Shown here one piece after another: positions 1 through 10,716 of a stretch of DNA of 64,000 nucleotides. The translations under genes and the position numbers were made by a program. The number at the start of each line of letters is the position of its first letter. Position 1 is the stretch's first letter. The stretch lies in contig OZ024790.1 of assembly GCA_964017065.1 (NCBI GenBank), positions 7,877,864 through 7,941,863 on the forward strand. Reading direction: 5' to 3'. This DNA is from Haliclona indistincta. Taxonomy: Eukaryota; Porifera; Demospongiae; Haplosclerida; Chalinidae. The notes under the pieces are model-generated. The model was given only the letters and a program-made list of their open reading frames with translations, searched no databases and was not told where the DNA came from.

Positions 1-2206
1 CTTGGAGCAGACAGCAGAAGCTACTGATTGGTACTTGCTCGGGGCGTTTATGAAATTACCTCCCAAAGATCTCACGCTCATAGAGAAGCAGTTTTCGAGC
101 GGTGGACCTACGCGATGTAAAGCAGAACTGTTCTATGTGTGGACGAAGCGGACACCCAATGCCTCGTGGGAACTGATCGCAGCAGCTCTGGAGAAATCAG
201 GAGAAACTGCACTGGCTGAAAATATCCGCAAAAGTTGCGTTCTGTCGCCACATGAATCTCAACCATCTGCTTCTGCCGCATCAACTGTAAGTGTAGTGCC
301 GTTAGACAAGACCCTTGTGGTTTCCTTTTCAACATTGGAGAGAGAATTTGCTGTTATAGTCAAGAATCTTGAGGTGTTGCTGAAAAGAAAATTCAGAAAG
401 AAGAAACCGTTAATGGAACTGGGAAGATTTTTGGATATTCGTCTCGATCTAGATGGAGAGTTAGCAAAAATAAATGATATTGACGATCTTCTCCAACAGA
501 TCCGACCACACTTCTGTTTATTCAACACTGTGATTCTGAAAGACATTGTAGAAGAGTTTGTAGGAAAGCCATTGAAAAAACAGCTAGTGGAGAAGTATGA
601 GTGTGAACTAGAGAAATTCACCAAAATTGCCGAAATATCTGTCTTAGAGAAAGTTAAATTTCTTGATCAGTCTAGCTCAGCTGTTATGCCACAAGTCATC
701 TTCAAACTGACTGGCTTTTGGCCCAGTGTAACTATCAAACGATTTCAGAGGTTCGTTGATCATGCATTTGAAGCCAACTCAAGTGCTCTTACTCACATTC
801 GTGTGAAACAAGGCTGCATTTGTGTAACATGGTATGCTCGTAAATCAGCCATTGCATCTCTAGCTGCTCGAGCCCAAGAGAAGATGCTGTTTATGTGACA
901 TGTTGGAGTTCTGAGTCTGAGTGTAGGAGACACTGTGATCCTGGAGCAAGAAGAAACAGAGGAAGAAGAAACGGACTTGAGCTCAGCACTGATACAAGCC
1001 ATTACTGCTGATTGTACAGAGGCTGTAGAGTTTTTACTCTTCCTTGGTGCAGATCCTAACTGCACCTCAGCAAATAGAACCACACCTCTCATTCTTGCCT
1101 GCAGGAACAATTCTATCAGCATCACTAAACTACTTCTCAAAGCTGAGGCAAATGTTAATGCGCAAGACAAGTTACATACCACTGCTCTGAAGATGGCATG
1201 TAGCTTTAAAATACCGAATACGCTTTTGATTGATCTACTTGTTCAATCTGGAGCTCAGTTTGTCGTACCAGGTGAAATACAGACAGCACTTGGAATTGCT
1301 GCGCAGGAAGGTCACACAGATATCATTCAGCATTTGATCAGTAAAGGGGCTCCAGTAAACGCACTGGGCTTATATGGTGCAACTTCACTTATGCATGCAT
1401 GTTGGCACAAACATGCTGATACTGTACGCATTCTTCTTGATAATATGGAGCTGATTCCAATATACAAGGCCAGGACAACAACACGGCACTTCATATTGCT
1501 TGTTATAGGCAAATGACAGTAAGTGTGGAGCTTCTTCTAGCATATAGAGCTGATCATAGCTTGCAAAGCAGGTGACCTCACAATGCATCCCTCCATTTTG
1601 ATTCTGCTACTTTCAGCTGGTGCTGATCCCAATGTTCAAAACGAGAAAGATTCTACAGTTCTCATAATTGCTGCTTATCTTGGCTATAAAGAAGGTGTTA
1701 CAGTTTTGTTAAATGCAGGAGCCATTGTGAATATTCAGAACAAATTTGGAATGACTGCTCTTCTTGAGGCAGCTGAAAATGGGTTCCTAGCTATCTCAGA
1801 ACTTCTCCTAGCATCAGGTGCCCAAGCCTCACTCACTGACAATTATGGTATGACACCGCTTGACTATGCCCTTGATAACAACCATCATGATGTGTGCCAA
1901 CTACTTCTTGCTAGCATAGACTCCGACCTACTACCAGCCGTGACCAAGAGCACAGACACTACCGAGCACAGACCACTATCACCTAGGAATACTGATTCCA
2001 GCTCATTAATGATTGAAACAATAGAACAAGAAGCATAACCTTCACACAAGCGAAGGCGCAGCCAAACAAGACAGCACAGCAGTGCTTTCTCTACACTCGA
2101 TCAGCTTCGATATGCTCTAGAGTATCCACTCTCACCAGATGATACTATCAAACACCACCAAGCTGACGAAGAAGAAGAAACAAGAAAACCCGAATCAAAT
2201 AAATAA
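1..2206 (+). pseudogene. DD-ANK copy 1: death-domain/ankyrin pseudogene, 5' end outside window
   Basis: The window starts inside the death domain, about a dozen codons after the start seen in the sister genes. The reading frame matches copies 2 to 6 but carries four lesions. A CGA codon (Arg in all sisters) has become TGA at 896-898, just before the conserved HVGVLSLSVGD segment. Two bases are inserted near 1443-1446. A 41-base deletion lies near 1571, inside an ankyrin repeat; together with the insertion it returns the gene to the original frame. An ACA codon has become TAA at 2036-2038, before the conserved tail, whose normal stop (TAA 2204-2206) is still visible. The middle region (AKINDIDDLLQQIRPH) places it with copies 4 and 5. 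A truncated 298-residue product from the upstream part is conceivable but would lack all ankyrin repeats. Pseudogene status is directly visible. Confidence 0.93.
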
Positions 2207-2299
2207 AATTTTGTATCAATGATTTGCTCAAAACATAATATATAATTTTTATACGAATATCTAAACTCTGTGTTCAACACAACTGAAATCAACTGTTTT

Positions 2300-2468
2300 C
2301 ATGTCAGTGGTAATGTAGATTGCAGATCATGGTAGGGCTCAAATGAGTCAAGCGGCTCAATTTGTACATACCTTTCTCTGCACAAATAGTCTATTACTGC
2401 ATAGTTATAGCTATTAGCTCTCTTCTGATACGGCTTCTCACAGGAGGAGCTTATCTACAAAACCGGAA
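2300..2468 (+). promoter_or_regulatory. Class I promoter/5' leader of the DD-ANK family
   Basis: This segment upstream of copy 2 is nearly repeated upstream of copy 4 (8270-8442) and, without a gene, at 4890-5075. Shared blocks are AGTCAAGCGGCTCAATTTG, CATACCTTTCTCTG and a distal block ending ACCAAACCGGAA directly before ATG. Conservation of non-coding DNA up to the start codon points to core promoter plus 5' UTR. No TATA box is obvious. The transcription start cannot be fixed from sequence. Confidence 0.5.
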
Positions 2469-4736
2469 ATGTCTACTAGAACGGAGCTTTGTCTTTCAAA
2501 CTTCTTGGAGCAGACAGCAGAAGCTACTGATTGGTACTTGCTCGGGGCGTTTATGAACTTACCTCCCAAAGATCTCTCGCTCATAGAGAAGCAGTTTTCG
2601 AGCGGTGGACCTACGCGATGTAAAGCAGAACTGTTCAATGTGTGGATAAAGCGGACACCCAATGCCTCGTGGGAACTGATCGCAGCAGCTCTGGAGAAAT
2701 CAGGAGAAACTGCACTGGCTGAGAAGATTCGCAAGCTGTCCGTTACTGTCCAGATCAACTCGTGTGCTGATTCGTCTGCTGTTGTGCTGAAAATAGAATC
2801 TAGTCTTGTCGACTTCTTTTTGATATTGGAGAGTGAATTTGCTGCTGTGGTAACTAATCTCAAGATGTCTCTTGAGGAGAAGCAAGTTTCACTAAAGAAA
2901 CTAGGAAGATTTCTAGACACTCGTCTTGATCTAGATGGAGAGTCAATGTTATCCCACTTTGTCAGTATCGACGACATTTTCCAACAGATCAAACCACACT
3001 TCTGTTTATTCAACACTGTAATTCTGAAAGACATTGTAGAGAATTTTGTCGGAGACCCATTAAAAGAGCAGCTGCAAGAGTATAAGAGTAAAGTTGAGAA
3101 ATTCACTGAAACTACCACGATGTCTCTTCTGAAGAAAGTGGAATTTCTTGATCAGTCTAGCTCAGCAGATATGCCACAAGTCATCTTCAAGCTGACCGGC
3201 TTCTGGCCCAGTGTTACTATCAGACGATTTCAGAGGTTCGTTGATCATGTATTTGAAGCCAACTCGAGTGCTCTTACTCACATTCGTGTGAAACAAGGGT
3301 GCATTTGTGTAACATGGTATGCTCGTAAATCAGCCATTGCATCTCTAGCTGCTCGAGCCCAAGAGAAGGTGCTGTTTATGCGACATGTTGGAGTTCTGAG
3401 TCTGAGTGTAGGAGACACTGTGATCCTGGAGCAAGAAGAAACAGAGGAAGAAGAAACAGTTGAAGAAGAAACAGACTTGAGCTCAGCACTGATACAAGCC
3501 ATTACTGCTGATTGTACAGAGGCTGTAGAGTTTTTACTCTTCCTTGATGCAGATCCTAACTACACCTTAGTGTATGGAACCACACCTCTCATTCTTGCCT
3601 GCTGGAACAATTCTATCAGCATCGCTAAACTGCTTCTCAGAGCTGAGGCAAATGTCAATGCGCAAGACCATCATGGTATCACTGCTCTTAAGATGGCGAG
3701 TAGCTTTAAAATACCGAATAAAATTTTAATTGATCTACTAGTTCAATCTGGAGCTCAGTTTGTCATATCAGGTGAAATACAGTCGGCACTTGGAATTGCT
3801 GCGCAAGAAGGCCACACTGATATCGTTCAGTATCTGATCAGTAAAGGGGCTCCAGTAAACGCACAGGGCATATACGGTGCAAATTCACTTATGTATGCAT
3901 GTTGGCACAAACATGCTGATACTGTACGAATTCTTCTTGATAATGGAGCTGATCCCAATATACAAGGCCAGGACGACAACACGGCACTTCATATTGCTTG
4001 TTATAAGCAAATGACAGTAGGTGTGGAGCTTCTTCTAGCATATGGAGCAGATCATAGCTTGCAAAGCAAAGATAAAACTACACCTCTCATGAATGCTTGC
4101 TTCAAAGAAGGTGACTTCACAATGGACTCCTCCATTTTGATTCTGCTACTTTCAGCTGGTGCTGATCCCAATGCTCTCACCCAGAAAGATTCGACAGCTC
4201 TCGTAGTTGCTGCTCATTTTGGCTATAAAGAAGGTGTTACTGTTTTGCTAAATGCAGGAGCAAATGTGAATATTCAGAACAAATTTGGAATGACTGCTCT
4301 TCATGAGGCAGCTGAAAATGGTTTCCTAGTTATCTCAGAACTTCTCCTAGCATCAGGTGCCCAAGCCTCGCTCACTGACAATGATGGTATGACACCGCTT
4401 GACTATGCCCTTGATAACAACCATCACGATGTGTGCCAACTACTTCTTGCTAGCATAGACTCCGCCCCACTACCAGCCATGACCGAGAGCACCAGCACCA
4501 GTGAAACACATGTAGAGGACACTGACTTAAGCTTATTCATGGCTGAAACAATAGAACAAGAAGCAACACCTCAACACAGGCGAAGGCGCAGCCGAACAAG
4601 TCAGCACAGCAGTGCTTTCTCTACACTCGATCAGCTTCGATATGCTCTAGAGTATCCACTCTCACCAGATGATACTATCAAACACCACCAAGCTGACGAA
4701 GAAGAAGAAATAAGAAAACCTGGATCAAGTAATTAA
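2469..4736 (+). CDS. DD-ANK copy 2: death-domain ankyrin-repeat protein, 755 aa
   Basis: Intronless gene. Residues 8-90 form a death domain (LxNFLEQTAEATDWYLLG..., IEKQF, ELFNVW, ASWELIAAALE), a fold that recruits partners by homotypic contact in apoptosis and innate signalling. Residues about 110-230 are a helical region with the core PHFCLFNTVILKDIVENFVG. Residues 236-320 are a second conserved module (VIFKLTGFWPSVTI, HIRVKQGCICVTWY, VGVLSLSVGDTVIL); I recognise neither by name. An acidic linker (EQEETEEEET) carries five extra residues compared with the sisters. About ten ankyrin repeats cover 337-664. The tail holds a basic RRRRSRTSQ patch and a conserved block LRYALEYPLSPDDTIKHH. The start follows CCGGAA and aligns with copies 3 and 4. 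There is no signal peptide or membrane segment, so it is presumably cytoplasmic. The middle region groups it with copy 3. Its ligand and partner are unknown. Confidence 0.92.
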   Translation: MSTRTELCLSNFLEQTAEATDWYLLGAFMNLPPKDLSLIEKQFSSGGPTRCKAELFNVWIKRTPNASWELIAAALEKSGETALAEKIRKLSVTVQINSCADSSAVVLKIESSLVDFFLILESEFAAVVTNLKMSLEEKQVSLKKLGRFLDTRLDLDGESMLSHFVSIDDIFQQIKPHFCLFNTVILKDIVENFVGDPLKEQLQEYKSKVEKFTETTTMSLLKKVEFLDQSSSADMPQVIFKLTGFWPSVTIRRFQRFVDHVFEANSSALTHIRVKQGCICVTWYARKSAIASLAARAQEKVLFMRHVGVLSLSVGDTVILEQEETEEEETVEEETDLSSALIQAITADCTEAVEFLLFLDADPNYTLVYGTTPLILACWNNSISIAKLLLRAEANVNAQDHHGITALKMASSFKIPNKILIDLLVQSGAQFVISGEIQSALGIAAQEGHTDIVQYLISKGAPVNAQGIYGANSLMYACWHKHADTVRILLDNGADPNIQGQDDNTALHIACYKQMTVGVELLLAYGADHSLQSKDKTTPLMNACFKEGDFTMDSSILILLLSAGADPNALTQKDSTALVVAAHFGYKEGVTVLLNAGANVNIQNKFGMTALHEAAENGFLVISELLLASGAQASLTDNDGMTPLDYALDNNHHDVCQLLLASIDSAPLPAMTESTSTSETHVEDTDLSLFMAETIEQEATPQHRRRRSRTSQHSSAFSTLDQLRYALEYPLSPDDTIKHHQADEEEEIRKPGSSN

Positions 4737-5927
4737 AATGTTGTAACAGTGGTTTGCGTACAACAATAATCGCATTGATTTTTATACAAAATAATATCTA
4801 TATACCACATAAAGTCAGTGTTCAAACACAACTGAAATCAACTGTTTCTGTCAGCGGTAGCATGGATTGCAGGTCGTGGTGAGGCTCTAGCAGCACGATT
4901 GAGTCAAGCAGCTCAATTTGCGCATACCTTTCTCTGCACAAATTACTACTATAATTTTGCATACTTATTTTGTTACTTATATTTTTCTATGGTATCAAGA
5001 GAGTTGGTATCTGCATGTGTAGGTTCTCTTCTAATACGGCTCCTCATGAGGACCTCGTTTACCAAACCGGAAATCAAAAGGAGCGCTCACTCTCATTATA
5101 CGCTCCTGTCTGTATGCAATTGCACCTGCAAATTGATCATAGCTAGGTACAGTGGAACCCCTCAATACGTGCCTCAAATATGCAGCAACCTCTATAATGT
5201 GGACACTGTATTTGATCCCAGATCAATACTGTTTAACAACCCCTGAAATCGGGACACCTCTCTAATCAGGATAGTATTTGTGGGTGCAGGGTGTCCGGAT
5301 TAGAGAGGTTCCACTGTAGCACTAAACTCGACTGCATTAGACAGACCGAAGCATGAAAGTGCCTCAAAGCGGTTATGTTCTTTTCTATCAAGACTAACTA
5401 CTTGTAACTGCAGCTGTAGATGCCTATTCACATAAGGCAGGATAGCCTAGTTGTCTCAGTACAAATCATTCGAGCTGCTGTGGTGCCCCAAAAGAATATC
5501 ACACACTGTGCCCCATGTTGAGTCCAGACATATCTCCACTGTGCCCTCTCTTGCTGTCAATCCTCCTACCAGCCGCAGGGCACCATTACTGATACAGCTG
5601 GCTGATGTGAGAGACTGATTAAGCTTACTGCTGCTGCTTAGCTGCTTATCAAGCTAACTGTCATTTTTCAGCAGCAAGACAAATTCCTACAGTTGATAAT
5701 ATCATAGAGGCAGATAAACAATAGTGCAGGCATTACCTGAGGACGAGACTGCTGCATCTATCACCAAGACACAACGCCATAGATAGAGCATCATGCCAAC
5801 AATGACACGTGGGTATTAGAGAAGAGCCTGAGCGAGCACCTTTCTGAGAGCTCGGGAGCCACGCCCGAACGAGAGCATCGGGCGGGACTTGTTGGTGGGT
5901 GGTATTTGTTTTGTAAACGAAAACAAA
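4737..5927. other. Spacer between DD-ANK copies 2 and 3, with orphan promoter
   Basis: The first about 340 bp repeat the 3' flank plus class I promoter module of the family, including the segment from the AGTCAAGCAGCTCAATTTG block at about 4900 to ACCAAACCGGAA at 5060-5072. At the position of the start codon (5073-5075) the sequence reads ATC and no death-domain sequence follows. A TA-flanked MITE sits at 5150-5316. The remainder, 5319-5888, shows no gene that I can support. Copy 3 is preceded by an unrelated leader (GGTGGTATTTGTTTTG...), so its promoter differs from those of copies 2 and 4. Confidence 0.7.
5150..5316. mobile_element. MITE family 1, copy a (pogo/Tigger-like TIRs, TA target duplication)
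   Basis: The 167-bp element starts CAGTGGAACCCCTC and ends GAGAGGTTCCACTG, and is flanked by TA on both sides (5148-5149 and 5317-5318). It has no coding capacity. TA duplication and TIRs beginning CAGT are typical of pogo/Tigger elements in the Tc1/mariner superfamily. Three further loci of this family occur in the window. Confidence 0.85.
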
Positions 5928-8177
5928 ATGTCTACATGTACTAGCACTGACCTATGTCTTTCAAACTTCTTGGAGCAGACAGCAGAAGCTACTGATTGGT
6001 ACTTGCTCGGGGTGTTTATGAACTTGCCTCCGAAGGATCTCACCCTCATAGAGAAGCAGTTTTCGAGCGGTGGACCTACGCGATGCAAAGCAGAACTGTT
6101 CAATGTGTGGACGAAGCGGACACCCAATGCCTCGTGGGAACTGATCGCAACAGCTCTGGAGAAATCAGGAGAAACCGCACTGGCTGAAAATATCCGCAAG
6201 CTGTCCGTTTCTGTCCCGAATAACTCGCTCGCTGATTCATCAGCAATGGTGCTAAAAATAGAATCGAATCTTGTCGACTTCTTTTCGACGTTGGAGAGTG
6301 ATTTTGCTGTCTTGGTAACAAATCTCAAGATGTCTCTTGAAGAAAAGCAAGTCTCACTGAAGAAACTAGGAAGATTTCTAGACACTCGCCTCGATCTAGA
6401 TGGAGAGTTATCACAGGGCGAGGCTGTCAGTATCGATGATCTATTACAGCAGATCAAACCGCACTTCTGTTTATTCAACACTGTTGTTCTGAAAGAAATT
6501 GTAGAAAATTTTGTTGGAGAGCCTATAAAACAACAGCTATGCGAGTATAGGAGTAAAGTTGAGGAATTCACTGAAACTACCACAATGTCTCTTTTGAAGG
6601 AGGTTGAATTTTTGAATCAGTTTACCTCAGCAGATATGCCAAAAGTCATCTTCAAGCTGACCGGCTTCTGGCCCAGTGTTACTATCAAACGATTTCAGAA
6701 GTTCGTTGATCACGTATTTAAAGCCAACTCAAGTGCTCTTACTCACATTGATGTGGAAGAAGGCTGCATTTGTGTAACATGGTATGCTCGTAAATCAGCC
6801 ATTGCATCTCTAGCTGCTCGAGCCCAAGAGAAGGTGCTGTTTATGCGACATGTTGGAGTTCTGAGTCTGAGTGTAGGAGACACTGTGATCCTGGAGCAAG
6901 AAGAAACAGAGGAAGAAGAAACAGACTTGAGCTCAACACTGATACAAGCCATTACTGCTGATTGTACAGAGGCTGTAGAGTTTTTACTCTTCCTTGGTGC
7001 AGATCCTAACTGCACCTCAGCAAGTGGAACCACACCTCTCATTCTTGCCTGCGCAAACAAGTCTATCAGCATCGCTAAACTACTTCTCAGAGCTGAGGCA
7101 AATGTCGATGCGCAAGACTGTCGTGGTATCACTGCTCTTAAGATGGCAGGTAGCTCAAGAACACCAAACATGGATTTAGTGGAGCTACTAGTTCAGTTCG
7201 GAGCTCGCTTAGTAATTCCAGATGAAAAAATACAGCCAGCACTTGAAATTGCTGCAATGCATGGTCACACAGATATTGTCCAGTATCTGATCAGTGAAGG
7301 GGCTCCAGTGAATGCGCTGGATGGAGATAACGGGACTGCACTCATAGCTGCTTGTTACTTTAAACATGCTGAAATTGTTCATATTCTTCTTGATCGTGGA
7401 GCTGATCCAAATATACAAGACAAGGAAAACGCTTCTGCACTTCATTTTGCTTCCTTGAAGCAGATGACAGTAGGTGTGGAGCTTCTTCTGGCATATGGAG
7501 CAGATCACGGCTTACAAGATGAGAAAGGATCCACACCGCTTATGTTCGCTTGTATTAGAAAGAATCATGCAATGGATCCCTCTATTTTAGCTCTACTAAT
7601 TTCAGCTAGTGCTGACCCCAATGCTCAAAATAACATACATTCTACAGCTCTCATAGTTGCTGCTCACTATGGCTACAAAGAAGGTATTTCAGTTTTGCTA
7701 AATGCAGGGGCAAATGTGAACATTCAGAACAAATTTGGAATAACTGCTCTTCATGAGGCAGCTGTAAATGGATTCCTAGCTATCTCAGAACTTCTCCTAG
7801 CATCAGGTGCCCAAGCCTCACTCACTGACAATGCTGGTATGACACCGCTTGACTATGCCCTTGATAACAACCATCACGATGTGTGCCAACTACTTCTTGC
7901 AAGCATAGACTTCGACCCACTACCAGTCGTGACCGAGAGCACAGACACCAGTGGAACACATGTAGAGGACACTGACTTAAGCTTATTCATGAATGAAACA
8001 ATTGAAGAAGAATCAAAACTATTGTTCGAAAAGGAAAGTCAGTACAGCAGTGCTTTCTCCACACTTGATGAGCTTCGATATGCTCTAGAGTATCCACTTT
8101 CACCAGCTGATGCTATCAAACACCACCAAGCTGACGAAGAAGAAGAAGAAACAAGAAAACCCGAATCAAGTAATTAG
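5928..8177 (+). CDS. DD-ANK copy 3: death-domain ankyrin-repeat protein, 749 aa
   Basis: Intronless gene with the same plan as copy 2: death domain, middle helical region of the EKQVSLKKLGRFLDTRLDLDGE type shared with copy 2, TGFWPSVTI/GCICVTWY module, acidic linker, about ten ankyrin repeats and conserved tail. The open frame extends 13 codons upstream through a TTG, but the ATG at 5928 (AAACAAAATG, A at -3) aligns with the MST start of copies 2 and 4 and is chosen. Its ankyrin repeats are the most diverged of copies 1 to 5, especially repeats 3 to 8 (for example AALIAACYFKHAEIV-like and HFASLKQMTVG segments), whereas the terminal ankyrin repeat and the GCICVTWY module are nearly identical to the sisters. 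The basic patch of the tail is missing (it reads KLLFEKESQYSS). The upstream leader is not class I. Presumed intracellular signalling adaptor; function inferred from domains only. Confidence 0.9.
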   Translation: MSTCTSTDLCLSNFLEQTAEATDWYLLGVFMNLPPKDLTLIEKQFSSGGPTRCKAELFNVWTKRTPNASWELIATALEKSGETALAENIRKLSVSVPNNSLADSSAMVLKIESNLVDFFSTLESDFAVLVTNLKMSLEEKQVSLKKLGRFLDTRLDLDGELSQGEAVSIDDLLQQIKPHFCLFNTVVLKEIVENFVGEPIKQQLCEYRSKVEEFTETTTMSLLKEVEFLNQFTSADMPKVIFKLTGFWPSVTIKRFQKFVDHVFKANSSALTHIDVEEGCICVTWYARKSAIASLAARAQEKVLFMRHVGVLSLSVGDTVILEQEETEEEETDLSSTLIQAITADCTEAVEFLLFLGADPNCTSASGTTPLILACANKSISIAKLLLRAEANVDAQDCRGITALKMAGSSRTPNMDLVELLVQFGARLVIPDEKIQPALEIAAMHGHTDIVQYLISEGAPVNALDGDNGTALIAACYFKHAEIVHILLDRGADPNIQDKENASALHFASLKQMTVGVELLLAYGADHGLQDEKGSTPLMFACIRKNHAMDPSILALLISASADPNAQNNIHSTALIVAAHYGYKEGISVLLNAGANVNIQNKFGITALHEAAVNGFLAISELLLASGAQASLTDNAGMTPLDYALDNNHHDVCQLLLASIDFDPLPVVTESTDTSGTHVEDTDLSLFMNETIEEESKLLFEKESQYSSAFSTLDELRYALEYPLSPADAIKHHQADEEEEETRKPESSN

Positions 8178-8269
8178 TAACAATGACTTGCATACAACAT
8201 AGTTGCATTAATTTTTTACGAATATCTAAATCTGTGTTCAACACAAATGAAATCAACTGTTTTCAAGTC

Positions 8270-8442
8270 AGTGGTAATTTAGATTGCAGGTCATGGTATA
8301 GGGCTCTAGTGAGTCAAGCGGCTCAATTTGTGCATACCTTTCTCTGTACAAATACTACTGCATGATAGTCACGGTTATTAGCATGCGTAGGCTCTCTTCT
8401 GATACGGCTTCTCACAAGAGGAGCTTGTCTACCAAACCGGAA
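8270..8442 (+). promoter_or_regulatory. Class I promoter/5' leader of DD-ANK copy 4
   Basis: The last part of the 265-bp spacer between copies 3 and 4 nearly repeats 2300-2468: the AGTCAAGCGGCTCAATTTG block, CATACCTTTCTCTG, and GCTTGTCTACCAAACCGGAA directly before the ATG at 8443. Conservation between two otherwise diverging genes supports a regulatory or leader role. Confidence 0.5.
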
Positions 8443-10716
8443 ATGTCTACTAGCAGTAGCACGGAGCTTTGTCTTTCAAACTTCTTGGAGCAGACAGCAG
8501 AAGCTACTGATTGGTACTTGCTCGGGGCGTTTATGAAATTACCTCCCAAAGATCTCACGCTCATAGAGAAGCAGTTCTTGAGCGGTGGACCTACGCGATG
8601 TAAAGCAGAACTGTTCAATGTGTGGACGAAGCGGACACCCAATGCCTCGTGGGAACTGATCGCAGCAGCTCTGGAGAAATCAGGAGAAACTGCACTGGCT
8701 GAAAATATCCGCAAAAGTTGCGTTCTGTCGACACTTGCATCTCAACCATCTGCTTCTGCCGCATCAACTGTAAGTGTAGTGTTAGACAAGGCCCTTGTGG
8801 TTTCCTTTTCAACTTTGGAGAGAGAATTTGCTGTTATAGTCAAGAATCTTGAGGTGTTGCTGAAAAGAAAGAAGATATCACTAATGGAACTGGGAAGATT
8901 TTTGGATATTCGTCTCGATCTAGATGGAGAGTTAGCAAAAATAAATGATATTGACGATCTTCTCCGACAGATCCGACCACACTTCTGTTTATTCAACACT
9001 GTGATTCTGAAAGACATTGTAGAAGAGTTTGTAGGAAAGCCGTTGAAAAAACAGCTGGAGAAATATGAGTGTGAACTAGAAAATTTCACCAAAATTGCCG
9101 AAATATCTCTCTTAGAGAAAGTTAAATTTCTTGATCAATCTAGCTCAGCTGTTATGCCACAAGTCATCTTCAAGCTGACTGGCTTCTGGCCCAGTGTAAC
9201 TATCAAACGATTTCAGAGGTTCGTTGATCATGTATTTGAAGCCAACTCGAGTGCTCTTACTCACATTCGTGTGAAACAAGGCTGCATTTGTGTAACATGG
9301 TACGCTCGTAAATCAGCCATTGCATCTCTAGCTGCTCGAGCCCAAGAGAAGGTGCTGTTTATGCGACATGTTGGAGTTCTGAGTCTGAGCGTAGGAGACA
9401 CTGTGATCCTGGAGCAAGAGGAAACAGAGGAAGAAGAAACAGACTTGAGCTCAGCACTGATACAAGCCATTACTGCTGATTGTACAGAGGCTGTAGAGTT
9501 TTTACTCTACCTTGATGCAGATCCTAACTGCACCTTAGCAAATGGTGCCACACCTCTCATTCTTGCCTGCGCGTACAATTCTATCAGCATCACTAAACTA
9601 CTTCTCAAAGCTGAGGCAAATGTCAATGCACAAGACAAGCAAAGTACCACTGCTTTGAAGATGGCATGTAGCTTTAAAATACCGAATACGCTTTTAATTG
9701 AACTACTAGTTCAATCTGGAGCTCAGTTTGTCGTACCAGGTGAAATACAGTCGGCACTTGGAATTGCTGCGCAGGAAGGTCACACAGATATCGTTCAGTA
9801 TCTGATCTGTAAAGGGGCTCCAGTAAACGCACAGGGCTTATATGGTGCAACTTCACTTATGCAATCATGTTGGCACAAACAGGCTGATACTGTACGCATT
9901 CTTCTTGATAATGGAGCTGATCCCAATATACAAGGCCAGGACAACAACACAGCACTTCATATTGCTTGTCGTAAGCAAATGACAGTAGGTGTGGAGCTTC
10001 TTCTAGCATATGGAGCAGACCATAGCTTGCAAGACAAAAATAAAAATACACCTCTCATGAATGCTTGCTGCACAAAAGGTGACCTCACAATGGATCCCTC
10101 CATTTTGATTCTGCTACTTTCAGCTGGTACTGATCCCAATGCTCAAAACGATAAAGATTCTACAGCTCTCATAGTTGCTGCTCATTATGGCTACAAAGAA
10201 GGTGTTACTGTTTTGCTAAATGCAGGAGCAAATGTGAATATTCAGAACAAATATGGAATGACTGCTCTTCATGAGGCAGCTGAAGATGGATTCCTAGCTA
10301 TCTCAGAACTTCTCCTAGCATCAGGTGCCCAAGCCTCACTCACTGACAATGATGGTATGAAACCGCTTGACCATGCCCTTGATAACAACCATCACGATGT
10401 GTGCCAACTACTTCTTGCAAGCATAGACTCCGCCCCACTACCAGCCGTGACCAAGAGCACAGACACTACCGAGCACAGACCACTACCACCTAGAAATACT
10501 GATTCCAGCTCATTCATGACTGAAACAATAGAACAAGAAGCAACACTTCAACACAGGCGAAAACGCAGCCAAACAAGTCAGCACAGCAGTGGTTTCTCCA
10601 CACTCGATCAGCTTCGATATGCTCTAGAGTATCCACTCTCACCAGCTGATACTATCAAACACCACCAAGCTGATGATGAGGATGGAGAAGCAAGTAAACC
10701 TAAATCAGACAATTAG
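8443..10716 (+). CDS. DD-ANK copy 4: death-domain ankyrin-repeat protein, 757 aa
   Basis: Intronless gene. The frame is open upstream to 8362, but the ATG at 8443 after CCGGAA matches the start of copy 2 and gives MSTSSSTELCLSNF. The N-terminal death domain resembles copies 1 to 3. The middle region is the AKINDIDDLL type shared with copies 1 and 5. Then come the TGFWPSVTI/GCICVTWY module, the acidic linker, about ten ankyrin repeats and a tail with RRKRSQTSQ and the LRYALEYPLSPADTIKHH block. Ankyrin details (KYGMTALHEAAEDGF, NTLLIELLVQSGAQF) are shared with copy 5 and not with copies 2 and 3. The penultimate repeat has MKPLDHALDNN where the sisters have MTPLDYALDNN. The 3' flank is duplicated after copy 5. 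Probable cytoplasmic adaptor; ligand unknown. Confidence 0.92.
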   Translation: MSTSSSTELCLSNFLEQTAEATDWYLLGAFMKLPPKDLTLIEKQFLSGGPTRCKAELFNVWTKRTPNASWELIAAALEKSGETALAENIRKSCVLSTLASQPSASAASTVSVVLDKALVVSFSTLEREFAVIVKNLEVLLKRKKISLMELGRFLDIRLDLDGELAKINDIDDLLRQIRPHFCLFNTVILKDIVEEFVGKPLKKQLEKYECELENFTKIAEISLLEKVKFLDQSSSAVMPQVIFKLTGFWPSVTIKRFQRFVDHVFEANSSALTHIRVKQGCICVTWYARKSAIASLAARAQEKVLFMRHVGVLSLSVGDTVILEQEETEEEETDLSSALIQAITADCTEAVEFLLYLDADPNCTLANGATPLILACAYNSISITKLLLKAEANVNAQDKQSTTALKMACSFKIPNTLLIELLVQSGAQFVVPGEIQSALGIAAQEGHTDIVQYLICKGAPVNAQGLYGATSLMQSCWHKQADTVRILLDNGADPNIQGQDNNTALHIACRKQMTVGVELLLAYGADHSLQDKNKNTPLMNACCTKGDLTMDPSILILLLSAGTDPNAQNDKDSTALIVAAHYGYKEGVTVLLNAGANVNIQNKYGMTALHEAAEDGFLAISELLLASGAQASLTDNDGMKPLDHALDNNHHDVCQLLLASIDSAPLPAVTKSTDTTEHRPLPPRNTDSSSFMTETIEQEATLQHRRKRSQTSQHSSGFSTLDQLRYALEYPLSPADTIKHHQADDEDGEASKPKSDN

